Shown here one piece after another: positions 46,192 to 56,003 of a stretch of DNA of 64,000 bases. How positions within the stretch are numbered: the stretch's first letter is position 1; each line of letters opens with the position of its first letter. The translations under genes and the position numbers were made by a program. Location: assembly GCA_963718305.1 (NCBI GenBank), contig CAVQZG010000010.1, positions 248,001 through 312,000 on the forward strand. The letters run 5' to 3'. The notes beneath the pieces were generated by a model. The model did not search any database. It had not been told where the DNA came from and saw nothing but the letters and a program-made list of their open reading frames with translations. Source of the DNA: RYN-230 sp963718305. Lineage in GTDB: Bacteria; Actinomycetota; Actinomycetes; Streptosporangiales; Streptosporangiaceae.

Positions 46192-46376
46192 TGGTCCGGG
46201 GGGCCGACCCCCCTGGACCCCCCGCTCGCCGCTGCGCGCCGAACGCCGGCTCCGCGAGCACCCGCCTCCGGCAGGCCCCGCCTCGCCGACGCATGCGCGC
46301 GCTACGGCCCCTGGACCCGGCATCGGCTGGGCGACGACACTCCGGGTAGTCCGCGGAGGGTCGTCCCCCCGGACTA
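46192..46376. repeat. Intergenic repeat element, copy 2, with inverted ends
   Basis: About 185 bp upstream of the sirtuin gene. It starts TGGTCCGGGGGG and ends CCCCCCGGACTA and shares most of its interior with copy 1 (6523-6702), with changes concentrated in the last 70 bp, where the 21-bp tandem units are reduced to one. It occupies the gap in which the promoter of the sirtuin gene should lie. Confidence 0.8.
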
Positions 46377-46393
46377 GCAGAGCACCCGGACAG

Positions 46394-47296
46394 ATGAGGC
46401 AGCATGGAAGGGTGACACAGGCCGCCGCGGACCCTCAGGGCCCTTCCGAGATGGCCGTCGGCCTGGCCGGGGCGCCGGCGGATCCCGTTAGAGAAATTGC
46501 GGGTCTGCTCGGGCCAGGCGGCGTCGTCGTGCTGAGCGGGGCCGGGCTGTCCACCGAATCCGGCATCCCGGACTACCGTGGGCCGACCGGCCTGGCCCGG
46601 CGGGCCGAGCCCATGACGTACCAGGCGTTCACCGGCGCCGCCGCGGCCCGGCAGCGGTACTGGGCGCGCAGCCACCTGGGCTGGCGGCACATCGCCCGGG
46701 CCGCTCCCAACCGCGGCCACCAGGCCGTGGCCGAGCTGGAACGGCGCGGCCTGCTCAGCGCGATCATCACCCAGAACGTAGACGGGCTGCACCAGGCCGC
46801 GGGCGCGCAGGACGTCATCGAGCTGCACGGCAGCCTCAGCCGGGTCATCTGCCTCCGCTGCGGGGAGCGGACACCGCGAGACGAGCTGGACCAGCGGCTG
46901 CGCGCCGCGAACCCGGACTGGGCCGCCCAGGCGCAGCAGGTCAACCCGGACGGGGACGCGGTGCTGGACGACGGGGCCACCGGGCAGTTCCAGGTCGTGG
47001 ACTGCCTGCGCTGCGCGGGCGCCCTCAAGCCCGACGTGATCTTCTTCGGCGAGAACGTGCCGCCGGGCCGGGTCGCGGAGTGCTACGCGCTGGTCAGCGA
47101 GGCGCGGGCGCTGCTGGTCCTCGGCTCCTCGCTCACCGTGATGTCCGGCTACCGGTTCGTCCGGCACGCGGCCAGGCTCGGCATCCCCGTCGCGATCATC
47201 AACCAGGGCCCGACCCGGGGGGACGCCCAGGCCACGTTGCGGCTCGACGCGCCCCTGGGCCCGGCCCTCACCACGCTCACCACCCGGTACCTGTAG
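46394..47296 (+). CDS. SIR2-family NAD-dependent protein deacylase
   Basis: About 300 residues. The start is uncertain (ATG 46394 or GTG 46412). The NAD site has VLSGAGLSTESGIPDYRG and TQNVDGLH, with catalytic His in ELHGSLSR. Two Cys pairs (CLRCGERTP; DCLRCAG) bind zinc. FFGENVPP and GSSLTVMSGYRFV complete the fold. It removes acetyl or other acyl groups from lysines using NAD. It stands alone, immediately after a copy of the intergenic repeat. Confidence 0.93.
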   Translation: MRQHGRVTQAAADPQGPSEMAVGLAGAPADPVREIAGLLGPGGVVVLSGAGLSTESGIPDYRGPTGLARRAEPMTYQAFTGAAAARQRYWARSHLGWRHIARAAPNRGHQAVAELERRGLLSAIITQNVDGLHQAAGAQDVIELHGSLSRVICLRCGERTPRDELDQRLRAANPDWAAQAQQVNPDGDAVLDDGATGQFQVVDCLRCAGALKPDVIFFGENVPPGRVAECYALVSEARALLVLGSSLTVMSGYRFVRHAARLGIPVAIINQGPTRGDAQATLRLDAPLGPALTTLTTRYL

Positions 47297-47358
47297 GCGG
47301 GGCGTTCCCGGCGTTTACCGGGCCGGGAACGAAGGACTGCCGCCGCCCAACCGGGAGA

Positions 47359-48027
47359 TCAGTTCGGGTTGTACGGGGTGTTGCGCAGGTCGGGGGCGGG
47401 CGTGGCGGTGAGCGACCGCAGCATGGTGGTCTCCCGGGCCAGCAGCGCCCGCTCGGCACCGAGGCGGCGCTCCGCGTCCGGCTCGGCCAGCAGATCCTGC
47501 CGCACGGACAGGTCCAGGATCATCGAGGCGGCTACCAGGTAGGACAGCAGCAACGGCTCGTCCGGCAGTTCAGGCACGCTGACCTCGACGCTTTCCCGGC
47601 TGGCCAGGGCCTCGACGTAACCGTGGAAGCCGCGCTGCACCGCGTGCACGGCCAGGCCCGCGGCCGCCTCGTCGCCGACCTCCTCCTCGAGCAGATCCAC
47701 CTCGCCCTGCAGGTAGGGCCGCGAGTGGTCGAGCGAGGCGAGCCGGAAGCGCTGGGTGCCCACGGTCACCAGGAGATACCGGCCGTCTTCCTGCTCAGCG
47801 ACCTCACGGAGGGTGGCGGTGCAGCCGATCTGGTACAGCGCGGAGATCCCGTCCACGCCGGTTTCCCGGCCCTTGCGGATGGCGATGACGCCGAAACGCC
47901 GGGGTTCCGGCCCGTCCAGCAGATCACGGACGAGTTCCCGGTACCGCTCCTCGAAAATGTTCAGCGGGAGCAACAACCCCGGATAAAGGACGGTACCGAG
48001 CGGGAACAAGGGCAGCGTCTCGCTCAT
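47359..48027 (-). CDS. LON peptidase N-terminal (substrate-binding) domain protein
   Basis: 222 residues, beginning MSETLPLFPLGTVLYPGLLLPLNIFEERYRELV in family style (first 20 shown are diagnostic). A helical C-terminal region follows. There is no ATPase or Ser-Lys peptidase domain. Members are stand-alone LON-SB proteins of unknown role, perhaps adaptor-like. Confidence 0.92.
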   Translation of the reverse strand: MSETLPLFPLGTVLYPGLLLPLNIFEERYRELVRDLLDGPEPRRFGVIAIRKGRETGVDGISALYQIGCTATLREVAEQEDGRYLLVTVGTQRFRLASLDHSRPYLQGEVDLLEEEVGDEAAAGLAVHAVQRGFHGYVEALASRESVEVSVPELPDEPLLLSYLVAASMILDLSVRQDLLAEPDAERRLGAERALLARETTMLRSLTATPAPDLRNTPYNPN

Positions 48028-48072
48028 GCTTGGAGACTATGTGCCCGGTGACCTGCGGGCCACCTCAGCCGC

Positions 48073-48951
48073 TCACCGCGCGGCCACCACGGTGAGCAGG
48101 GCGAGCAGGATCGTCGCGCTGGCCGCCAGGCCATGCACGATCGGGATGATGATCCGCAGATTGCCGCGGGCCCTGCGCGGCGGGACGGAGGTCCCGTCCC
48201 GCGGGACGGGACCTGGCGGCAGCGGGCCCGGCGGCACAGGACTCGGCGGCACGGGACCCGGCGGGCGGGGCGCGGGCCGGGACGCCTGGGCCGTCCACAC
48301 GGTCAGCGTGGCCATGCCGAGCCCGATGACCGCCAGCAGGATCCCCACCGCCAGCCAGCCCAGGGCAGTCCACCCGGTGACCAGGTAGGCGATCCAGGCC
48401 AGCAGCCCGGCGCTGGCCGCGCCGGCGTGCCCGAGGGTGACCACCGGACCGAACCGGTGGTGCGCCGACGACGTCGGGCGCAGGCGGCGGCGCCTGATCC
48501 AGGGCACCAGCATGAAGGCGCCGATGCCCATGGTGAGCAGCCACGTCGCGAGCGTGGCCAGGCCCGTTCCCCAGCGGTCCGCCGGGGCGGACGCCGGTGG
48601 CGGCGGGATCGGCCGGGGGCGGATCGCGGGCTGGGGCAGGGACTTGATGAGCGGGGCCAGGCGGGCCTCGGCCAAGGCGGCGCGGCGTCGCCAGGCCGCC
48701 TTGTGCTGGCCAGCGCCGGCGACCTCGTAGATGGCCCGGCCCAGGGCCAGATTCAGGTGGGCCCGGCTCAGACCGCGGCAGGGGCCGGGGAGGGTGGTCA
48801 GCGTGAGGTGGTGCTCGAGCGCGGCGGCGGCCGCGGCGGTGCAGGCCGGGACCGATCCGGCCCGGTCCGGCTCAGAGTGGGCCGGGGCGCCACCGGACCC
48901 GCAGGCCGCGGCCAGCACGCCGGTCGCGAGAAGCACGGCGGCCCGTTTCAC
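48073..48951 (-). CDS. Predicted lipoprotein with C-terminal membrane helices
   Basis: 292 residues from a GTG at 48951 (MKRAAVLLATGVLAAACGSGG). The lipobox-like LAAAC gives a lipidated Cys near residue 17. An extracellular helical region with two further Cys (VPACTAAAAAALEHHL; LPGPCRGLSRAHLN) follows, then a proline stretch and four hydrophobic helices (LATWLLTMGIGAFMLVPWI; ASAGLLAWIAYLVTG; LGWLAVGILLAVIGLG; HGLAASATILLALLTVV). A Pro/Gly repeat (PVPPSPVPPGPLPPGPVP) sits in a cytoplasmic loop. No family recognised. The frame extends upstream to 49887 through the P450 gene, which is coincidental. Confidence 0.65.
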   Translation of the reverse strand: MKRAAVLLATGVLAAACGSGGAPAHSEPDRAGSVPACTAAAAAALEHHLTLTTLPGPCRGLSRAHLNLALGRAIYEVAGAGQHKAAWRRRAALAEARLAPLIKSLPQPAIRPRPIPPPPASAPADRWGTGLATLATWLLTMGIGAFMLVPWIRRRRLRPTSSAHHRFGPVVTLGHAGAASAGLLAWIAYLVTGWTALGWLAVGILLAVIGLGMATLTVWTAQASRPAPRPPGPVPPSPVPPGPLPPGPVPRDGTSVPPRRARGNLRIIIPIVHGLAASATILLALLTVVAAR

Positions 48952-49032
48952 GGGTATGAGCGTATTCCTGCCCGTATGCGACGATGAACCGGGAGAGATT
49001 CTCGCCGCGATTCGAGGACAAGGCGGTCGCCC

Positions 49033-50319
<1,287 letters not shown>

Positions 50320-50420
50320 CGTAAACCGGGCAGACTGCCGCGCACCCAGGCACCGCGCATCTCACACCCGCGAGCCGGCCTCAATCTGGTAACGAACTGT
50401 GATGACAAGAACGCAGAGTG

Positions 50421-50426
50421 TATAAC
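50421..50426 (+). promoter_or_regulatory. -10 element (TATAAC) before the putative ncRNA
   Basis: TATAAC is a strong -10-like hexamer and stands out in a GC-rich setting. A TGTGAT-like -35 lies 17 bp upstream (weak). There is no protein-coding gene downstream on this strand for 2 kb. Confidence 0.4.
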
Positions 50427-50429
50427 TAG

Positions 50430-50630
50430 AACCCCCTGGCTTACGGGGGGACCGCGCGTCAACGGTGGGGGTCGCCTTCCCGCCGTGCCCGGCCAGCCGC
50501 TCCACCCAACCGGGTGGCGGCTGCGGGCACGGTACGGGGTGGCGCAGAGGCGCGAAAGCCGAGGGGGACCTTCGTCCACTGGGCGGCGCTTCCCCGGGGG
50601 CGTGGCGCCGCCCAGGACGAAGGTGCCGGG
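50430..50630 (+). ncRNA. Putative structured non-coding RNA between convergent genes
   Basis: About 200 nt after a TATAAC -10 element. Predicted by eye: a CCCCC/GGGGG hairpin at 50431-50450; a long rod pairing CGCC-CCC-CCGTGCCCG with CGGGCACGG-GGGG-TGGCG around 50480-50544; inside it CAGCCG/CGGCTG and CCACCC-AACC-GGGTGG; and finally a 19-bp near-perfect stem at 50569-50623 (GGGCGGCGC with GCGCCGCCC, extended by CCTTCGTC/GACGAAGG). It matches no RNA family I can recognise (not RNase P, tmRNA, SRP or a known riboswitch). It may alternatively be only a large bidirectional terminator. Confidence 0.45.
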
Positions 50631-50703
50631 CATCACGGCCCGGCAAGCCAGGGCCCGGCGGCCAGCACCCGGCGATCAGGCCAGGACGATCAGGGCAGGG
50701 CGA

Positions 50704-50982
50704 TCAGGGCAGGGCGCTGATCTGCCGGGCCAGGGCGAAGTCGCCCCCGGTCAGGCCGCCGGCCGAGTGCGTCGACAGGGTCAGCGTCACCCGGTTCCAC
50801 TGGATCAGCACGTCGGGATGGTGGTTGGCCTGCTCGGCCAGGTACCCCACCGCCCCCACGTAGAGCAGGGCGGCCCGGAAGTCAGCCAGCGTCACCTCAC
50901 GGGTGATGCTGTCTCCCGCCCGGGTCCAGTCCGGCAGGCTGGCGAGTTCGGTGCCGATGTCATCCTCAGAGAGCAGTCCCAT
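50704..50982 (-). CDS. Pterin-4a-carbinolamine dehydratase (4a-hydroxytetrahydrobiopterin dehydratase)
   Basis: 92 residues from MGLLSEDDIGTELASLPDW (ATG at 50982; the frame extends to 51018). Active-site residues are His54 and His55 in EQANHHPDVLIQW, His72 in LSTHSAGG and Asp81 in GGDFALA, the full family signature. It dehydrates carbinolamine pterins formed by aromatic amino-acid hydroxylases and may have a moonlighting role. Stand-alone gene. Confidence 0.94.
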   Translation of the reverse strand: MGLLSEDDIGTELASLPDWTRAGDSITREVTLADFRAALLYVGAVGYLAEQANHHPDVLIQWNRVTLTLSTHSAGGLTGGDFALARQISALP

Positions 50983-51105
50983 GTTCCGCGAGCCTAGCCG
51001 GGCCGCTGGATGCGGCACGGCCAGAGGCAGAGCGGGCCGCTGGACGCGGCACGACCGGAGGCGGGGCGCCGCTGGGCGCGGCCCGGCCGGAGGCTCAGCG
51101 TGCGC

Positions 51106-52119
51106 TCAAGGGAGCCACCAGACGCGCGACGAGGCCTCGGCGCACGAGCCCACGTTGACCGGGGTTCCCGGGGTGACCGTGCTGTTCGGGTCGCGCAGGC
51201 ACCGGCCGGCCAGGGCGTTGCGCAGCAGCCCGTTGCCCAGGGCCGTCCACTGCTGGTAGCTGCTCCCGTTGCACCGGCGGAGGCGGACGGCTGCCGTCTT
51301 GGACGGCGAGGCGGCCGCGAGGCAGTAGTCCCCGTCCCGGACCGCGTGGCGGCCGATGCGCCACTGCTGCCTGCCCGCGCCGCTGCCGCAGGTACTGGTG
51401 ATCGCGGCGGCGTCCTGGGCGTACGCCGCCCGGGACAGGCAGACGCCCGCCACGCCGCTGGGCACCGTGCCGCCACGCAGCGCCCTGACCGCGGACTGCG
51501 CGGCGGTCAGGTAATTGCTGTAGACACCGCTGGTGTACGTGGCCCAGGGAGAGAAACTGGCGCCGCGCTGGCTGATGCTGTACGCGCCGTCCGCGTTGCA
51601 CTTGGCGGTGAACGCGCAGGTATCGGTGATGCTGGTCCAGGCCTGGTTGTCGATCTGCCAGAGCCCCCGGTCGTACATGCCCGAGCAGGTCACCGGCGGG
51701 TAGTAGCCGTCCTTGCCGGTCGGGTTGCAGTAGTACACGGTGGGCTGGCCGCCGGATTCGGCCACGCAGATGGCGCTGGCCGTGACCAGGTCGTCGTGGC
51801 TGGCGTTGTTCGTCCATCCGGCGTAGGTGGCGTATCCGGCGCAGGCCTGGGCCGCCGTCACGGCCTGCCGCGCGCTGAGGATCCGGCCGAATGCCCCGCG
51901 CGGGGCGACCGACGCCGGGCGCATGACCGCCGGCCCCGGCTGCGGTACCCCGCCGGATGCCCCCCGGGCGGGACTAGCCGTGGCCCGGGCCGAGTGATGT
52001 GACGCTGAGTGATCAGCGGGGTGAGCGATGGAGGCCGCAGCGACGATGCTGGCGGGCAGGACGATGGCAGCTGCGGTGGCAAGAACGTACCGGGCTGCCA
52101 CCTTGGCGCTGAACGCCAT
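51106..52119 (-). CDS. Secreted lysozyme-like protein with ricin-type lectin domain
   Basis: 337 residues. The signal region is MAFSAKVAARYVLATAAAIVLPASIVAAA, then a Ser/His/Ala linker. The central domain (ACAGYATYAGW, ASAICVAESGG, YDRGLWQID, YSISQRGASFSPWATY) has the Glu and QID pattern of SLT/lysozyme-type muramidases and four or more Cys for disulfides. A C-terminal beta-trefoil half (QQWRIGRHAVRDGDYCLAAA, SYQQWTALGNGLLRNALAGRCL) is ricin B-like. It is probably a cell-wall or chitin/peptidoglycan hydrolase bound to sugar by the lectin. Confidence 0.87.
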   Translation of the reverse strand: MAFSAKVAARYVLATAAAIVLPASIVAAASIAHPADHSASHHSARATASPARGASGGVPQPGPAVMRPASVAPRGAFGRILSARQAVTAAQACAGYATYAGWTNNASHDDLVTASAICVAESGGQPTVYYCNPTGKDGYYPPVTCSGMYDRGLWQIDNQAWTSITDTCAFTAKCNADGAYSISQRGASFSPWATYTSGVYSNYLTAAQSAVRALRGGTVPSGVAGVCLSRAAYAQDAAAITSTCGSGAGRQQWRIGRHAVRDGDYCLAAASPSKTAAVRLRRCNGSSYQQWTALGNGLLRNALAGRCLRDPNSTVTPGTPVNVGSCAEASSRVWWLP

Positions 52120-52634
52120 GATCGAACCCCCTCAGTTCCCGACGGGACCTAAATCCCGCCAACACGGGCCCTGCCTGCTAAGGAAGGGCCCTTGGGGGGC
52201 TCGTCAGCCGGCTACCGCGCCGGCGTCGTGATGCTAAGAAAAGTGCATACCCGGTCCAAACCACTGCGGAAACGTACTGACGAGACACGAGAGTCTCTAT
52301 CGGATTTCTAGTCACCCTACGTGACAGACTTGCCCGAAATCGGGCAGTATTCATTCAGCGGTCCGTGCGGGATCAGCGCTTCGGATTGACTTGCCGTTCA
52401 GCATCGCGGGCGCCGATGACGTTCCGTAGCGGGCCGCTACCGCCCGCCCCGGCGCGCGCCCGCGGTTCGCAGGCCGGGTCACAGTTCGGCCGGCGGCGGG
52501 GCATCAGCCGGTATGCTGGCCAGGCCGCTTTACGCACTAAGCGGCGCAGCCGTGCGGCCCGCTGGCTGCGCCCCGCCCGGAGCCCGGCCTCCCGCACCGG
52601 CCACCCGCCCGGCAGCCCCTGGAGAGCCTCCGAT
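52120..52634. other. Divergent region between the lysozyme-like gene and gcvT
   Basis: About 515 bp without a gene. It contains a small inverted repeat at 52332-52345 (GCCCGA-TT-TCGGGC type), a TATGCT -10-like hexamer at about 52512, and a stem-loop GCCGCTT...AAGCGGC at 52527-52548, roughly 90 bp before gcvT. No glycine-riboswitch consensus and no c-di-AMP riboswitch consensus was recognised. Confidence 0.45.
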
Positions 52635-53813
52635 ATGACCGCGCCTGACCCGGCGAAGCCCCGGCAGACACCGCTGCGCGCCGTGCATGAGCGGCTGGGC
52701 GCCTCGATGACGGAGTTCGCCGGCTGGCTGATGCCGCTGCGGTACCGCAGCGAGACCGCCGAGCACCAGGCCGTCCGGGGCCATGCGGGCCTGTTCGACC
52801 TGTCGCACATGGGCGAGATCATCGTGGCCGGCCCGGGAGCCGCCGCTGCCCTCGACTACGCGCTGGTCGGCCAGCCGTCGTCGATGGCCCCGGGGCGCGC
52901 CCGCTACACGATGATCTGCGCGGCGGACGGCGGGGTCCTCGACGACCTGATCGTCTACCGGCTGGCCGACCAGGAGTTCCTGGTCGTGGCCAACGCCGCC
53001 AACACGGGCGTGGTGGACAGCGCCCTGCGCGAGCGGGCCGACGGCCACGACACGCAGATCACGGACCAGACCGATGCCTACGCGCTGATCGCCATCCAGG
53101 GCCCGGCGGCGGCCGCCATCCTCGGCCCGCTGACCGACATCGCCCTGGACGGCGTGAAGTACTACACCAGCCACCGGGGCAGCGTGGCCGGGCGGGAGAT
53201 CCTGCTCGCCCGGACCGGCTACACGGGCGAGGACGGGTTCGAGCTGTTCAGCCGGCCTGAGGACGCCGAGCACATCTGGCTGGCGCTGTCCGGGGCCGGC
53301 ACCGGCGCGGGCCTGGTACCGGCGGGGCTCGCCGCCCGGGACACGCTCCGGCTGGAGGCCGGGATGCCGTTGTACGGCAACGAACTCGGGCCGGACACCA
53401 CGCCCTTCGACGCGGGTCTCGGCCGGGTGGTCAAGCTGGACAAGCCGGGTGATTTCGTCGGCCGGGCCGCTCTCGCCGCCGCGGCGCAGGCGCCCCCGCG
53501 CCGGGTCCTGGTCGGCTTGCGCGGCGGCACCCGGCGAGTCCCCCGGCACGGGTACCCCGTCCTGTGGGACGGGACAGCGCATGGCACGGTCACCAGCGGC
53601 GCCCCCTCCCCCACCCTGGGCGTCCCCATCGCCATGGCCTACGTCGAGCCCGAGGTGGCCGCGGCGGCCGGGAACGGGGACGATGAACCCGGCGACGGGA
53701 ACACGGCGGACGGCCGGCTCGCGGTCAACATCAGGGGCCGGGCCGAGCCAGCCCTGATGACCCCGCTGCCCTTTTACCGTCGGATTCACAATCGGAACCA
53801 AAACCGGCCATGA
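52635..53813 (+). CDS. gcvT: Glycine cleavage system T protein (aminomethyltransferase)
   Basis: 392 residues from MTAPDPAKPRQTPLRAVHER (ATG at 52635, GGAGAG upstream). Diagnostic segments are GLFDLSHMGEI, ARYTMICAADGGVLDDLIVYRL, IAIQGPAAAAIL, RTGYTGEDGFELF, GLAARDTLRLEAGMPLYG and LGRVVKLDKPGDFVG. It transfers the aminomethyl carbon from GcvH to tetrahydrofolate. gcvH follows after 54 bp. A low-complexity insertion (GNGDDEPGDGNTADG) near the C-terminus is a local oddity. Confidence 0.96.
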   Translation: MTAPDPAKPRQTPLRAVHERLGASMTEFAGWLMPLRYRSETAEHQAVRGHAGLFDLSHMGEIIVAGPGAAAALDYALVGQPSSMAPGRARYTMICAADGGVLDDLIVYRLADQEFLVVANAANTGVVDSALRERADGHDTQITDQTDAYALIAIQGPAAAAILGPLTDIALDGVKYYTSHRGSVAGREILLARTGYTGEDGFELFSRPEDAEHIWLALSGAGTGAGLVPAGLAARDTLRLEAGMPLYGNELGPDTTPFDAGLGRVVKLDKPGDFVGRAALAAAAQAPPRRVLVGLRGGTRRVPRHGYPVLWDGTAHGTVTSGAPSPTLGVPIAMAYVEPEVAAAAGNGDDEPGDGNTADGRLAVNIRGRAEPALMTPLPFYRRIHNRNQNRP

Positions 53814-53867
53814 CTTCCCCCGGGCGGCCTGGCCCGGCGGGGCAGCAGATCCCAGGAGAGCGACCAG

Positions 53868-54257
53868 ATGACTGTTCCCGAAAACCTGAGCTACACCGCG
53901 GAGCACGAGTGGGTGGCCATCGACGGCGGCGTGGCGTCGGTCGGCATCACCGACTATGCGCAGCAAGCTCTGGGTGATGTCGTGTACGTGTCCGTGCCCG
54001 CCGCGGGGGCGGCCGTGACCGCTGGGGAGCCCTGCGGCGAGGTGGAGTCCACCAAGTCGGTCTCCGACCTCTACGCGCCGGTGGACGGCGAGGTGATCGA
54101 GGCCAACCCGGAGATCGACGACGACCCGGGGCTGGTCAACACCGACCCGTACGGGGCCGGCTGGCTGCTCAAGATCCGCCTGTCCGACGAGGCTGAACCG
54201 GCGGGCCTGCTGAGCGCCGAGGAGTACACCGCGCTGACCAAGGAAGAGTCTGGATGA
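53868..54257 (+). CDS. gcvH: Glycine cleavage system H protein
   Basis: 129 residues. The lipoylated Lys63 lies in EVESTKSVSDLYAPVDGEV, and ITDYAQQALGDVVYV precedes it, the family signature. AGGAGAG upstream of the ATG. It carries the aminomethyl group between P, T and L proteins. gcvP is not in the window. It overlaps the next gene by four bases (ATGA). Confidence 0.97.
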   Translation: MTVPENLSYTAEHEWVAIDGGVASVGITDYAQQALGDVVYVSVPAAGAAVTAGEPCGEVESTKSVSDLYAPVDGEVIEANPEIDDDPGLVNTDPYGAGWLLKIRLSDEAEPAGLLSAEEYTALTKEESG

Positions 54258-55486
54258 GCCCTTCCGGCCGCCCCGGCAGACCGCAGGGTCCCGCGGACCT
54301 GGACCGCTATAACGCGGCCACGGCCAGCCTGGAGCCCCCGTTCGCGGTGGTTGACCTGGCGGCCCTGCGGGCCAACGCCGCCGACATGACCCGGCGGGCG
54401 GCGGGCAAGCCGATCCGGCTGGCCAGCAAGTCGGTGCGCTGCCGTGCCCTGCTCGAGCAGGTCCTGGGCACCGGCGGGTTCCACGGGATCCTGGCCTTCA
54501 CCCTGCCCGAAGCGCTCTGGCTGGCTGGGCAGGGGGTCAGCGACGACATCGTGGTCGCCTACCCCAGCACCGACCGTGCGGCGCTCACCCGGCTGGCCAG
54601 TTACCCGGCGGCCGCCGCCGCGATCACCGTGATGATCGACTCGCCGGATCAGCTGGACATCATCGAGAAGGCCGCCGCGGCCGTGGCCGATCCCGCGCCG
54701 GTCCAGGTCTGCCTGGACATCGACACGTCCTACGTCGGCCTGGGCGGCCTGATCCGCGCCGGGGCGCGCCGCTCCCCGGTCCGCACCCCGGCCCAGGCGG
54801 CCGCCCTGGCCCGGGACATCGCGGGCCGGCCGGGGCTCCGGCTGGCCGGCCTGATGGCCTACGAGGCCCAGATCGCCGGGGTCGGGGACAGGCCGCCGGG
54901 GCGGCCCGCCTACGCGCTGGCCGTCCGGCAGATGCAGCGCCGGTCCGCGGCCGAACTGGCCCGGCGGCGCGCGGCCATCGTGGCGGCGGTCCGCGAGGTG
55001 ACGCCGCTCCGCTTCGTGAACGGGGGCGGCACCGGCTCGATCGGGGGGACCGCGGCCGAGGACGCGGTCACCGAGATCGGCGCTGGCTCGGGCCTCTACC
55101 AGCCCAGCCTGTTCGACAGCTACCGGGCCTTCTCCGGGCGGCCGGCGGCCCTGTTCGCGCTGTCCGTGGTGCGGCGGCCGGCCCCCAGGGTGGTCACCGT
55201 GGCGGGCGGCGGGTACGTGGCCTCCGGGCCCGCTCACGCCAGCCGCCTCCCGCGGCCCTATCTCCCCGCCGGGCTGCGGCTGGATAAGCAGGAAGGCGCC
55301 GGTGAGGTGCAGACGCCGCTGCTCGGCCGGGCCGCGGACGGGCTGCGGATCGGCGACCGGGTCTGGTTCCGCCACGCCAAGGCCGGGGAGCTGTGCGAGC
55401 GGTTCGGCGAACTGCACCTGATCGACGGCGACACGATCACGGCGACCGTGCCCACCTACCGGGGCGAAGGACAGTCTTTCGGCTGA
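54254..55486 (+). CDS. Alanine-racemase-like fold-III PLP enzyme (amino-acid aldolase/deaminase type)
   Basis: 410 residues; the ATG overlaps the gcvH stop. The N-terminal FAVVDLAALRANAADM and the PLP Lys in IRLASKSVRCRALL match the D-threonine aldolase / D-serine dehydratase-like group. Later motifs are VQVCLDIDTSYVGL, LAGLMAYEAQIAGVGD, FVNGGGTGSI and the C-terminal RVWFRHAKAGELCERFGELHLID with a metal-binding His/Cys pattern. Tight coupling to gcvTH suggests it feeds or drains glycine, for example by cleaving D-threonine-type beta-hydroxy amino acids. That role is inference. Confidence 0.88.
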   Translation: MSPSGRPGRPQGPADLDRYNAATASLEPPFAVVDLAALRANAADMTRRAAGKPIRLASKSVRCRALLEQVLGTGGFHGILAFTLPEALWLAGQGVSDDIVVAYPSTDRAALTRLASYPAAAAAITVMIDSPDQLDIIEKAAAAVADPAPVQVCLDIDTSYVGLGGLIRAGARRSPVRTPAQAAALARDIAGRPGLRLAGLMAYEAQIAGVGDRPPGRPAYALAVRQMQRRSAAELARRRAAIVAAVREVTPLRFVNGGGTGSIGGTAAEDAVTEIGAGSGLYQPSLFDSYRAFSGRPAALFALSVVRRPAPRVVTVAGGGYVASGPAHASRLPRPYLPAGLRLDKQEGAGEVQTPLLGRAADGLRIGDRVWFRHAKAGELCERFGELHLIDGDTITATVPTYRGEGQSFG

Positions 55487-55559
55487 CAGAGCCGTCCACG
55501 TGGCGCGGCCCGTGGTGGGGGCCCGGTAGGGCTGAGTGGTGGGTGCCCAGTGACGGGGC

Positions 55560-55826
55560 TCAGTGGCGCCGGCGGCGGATCAGGAAGACGGCCACACCCA
55601 GCACGCCCAGCACGGCCACAGCGGCCACGGCCCCGCCGGCTATCCGCGCCTCGGGGCGCTGGAGCTGTTCCCGGGCCTCGCCCAGGGCGCGGTGGGCCAC
55701 GTTGGCCGGGCTGACCCGGTCAGCGAGCTGATCGATAGTGCGCCCGAGGCTCACGCGGGTGCGCTCGATCTCCGTGACCAGCGCATCCGGGTCGCGGGCT
55801 GCGACCTCACCGTTCGCCTCGGCCAT
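55560..55826 (-). CDS. DUF3618 single-span membrane protein
   Basis: 88 residues from MAEANGEVAARDPDAL (ATG at 55826; another at 55835). The DUF3618 core is EIERTRVSLGRTIDQLADRVSPANVAHRAL. One membrane helix (AVAAVAVLGVLGVAVFLI) ends in RRRRH. AGAAGGG lies upstream. Role unknown; members are common in actinobacteria. Confidence 0.85.
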   Translation of the reverse strand: MAEANGEVAARDPDALVTEIERTRVSLGRTIDQLADRVSPANVAHRALGEAREQLQRPEARIAGGAVAAVAVLGVLGVAVFLIRRRRH

Positions 55827-56003
55827 CACGTGCATCCCTTCTGGGGTTGATCTTTGCCCGGTAAGTGTGGCAGGCGGCGCAGTGATGTGCACGGCCGGCG
55901 CGGTTACCCGAGGGAAAAGCGAATACTCAGGGGACGCAATCGGGTCTGGGCGCGGCCGGGACACCCACGTAGGGTCGAGCGTGTCGGCGGAAGGGAATCA
56001 GTC

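Noticed and set aside
52120..52634. Glycine riboswitch before gcvT, or c-di-AMP riboswitch before the lysozyme-like gene
   Set aside because: No consensus core for either class could be found on the relevant strand.
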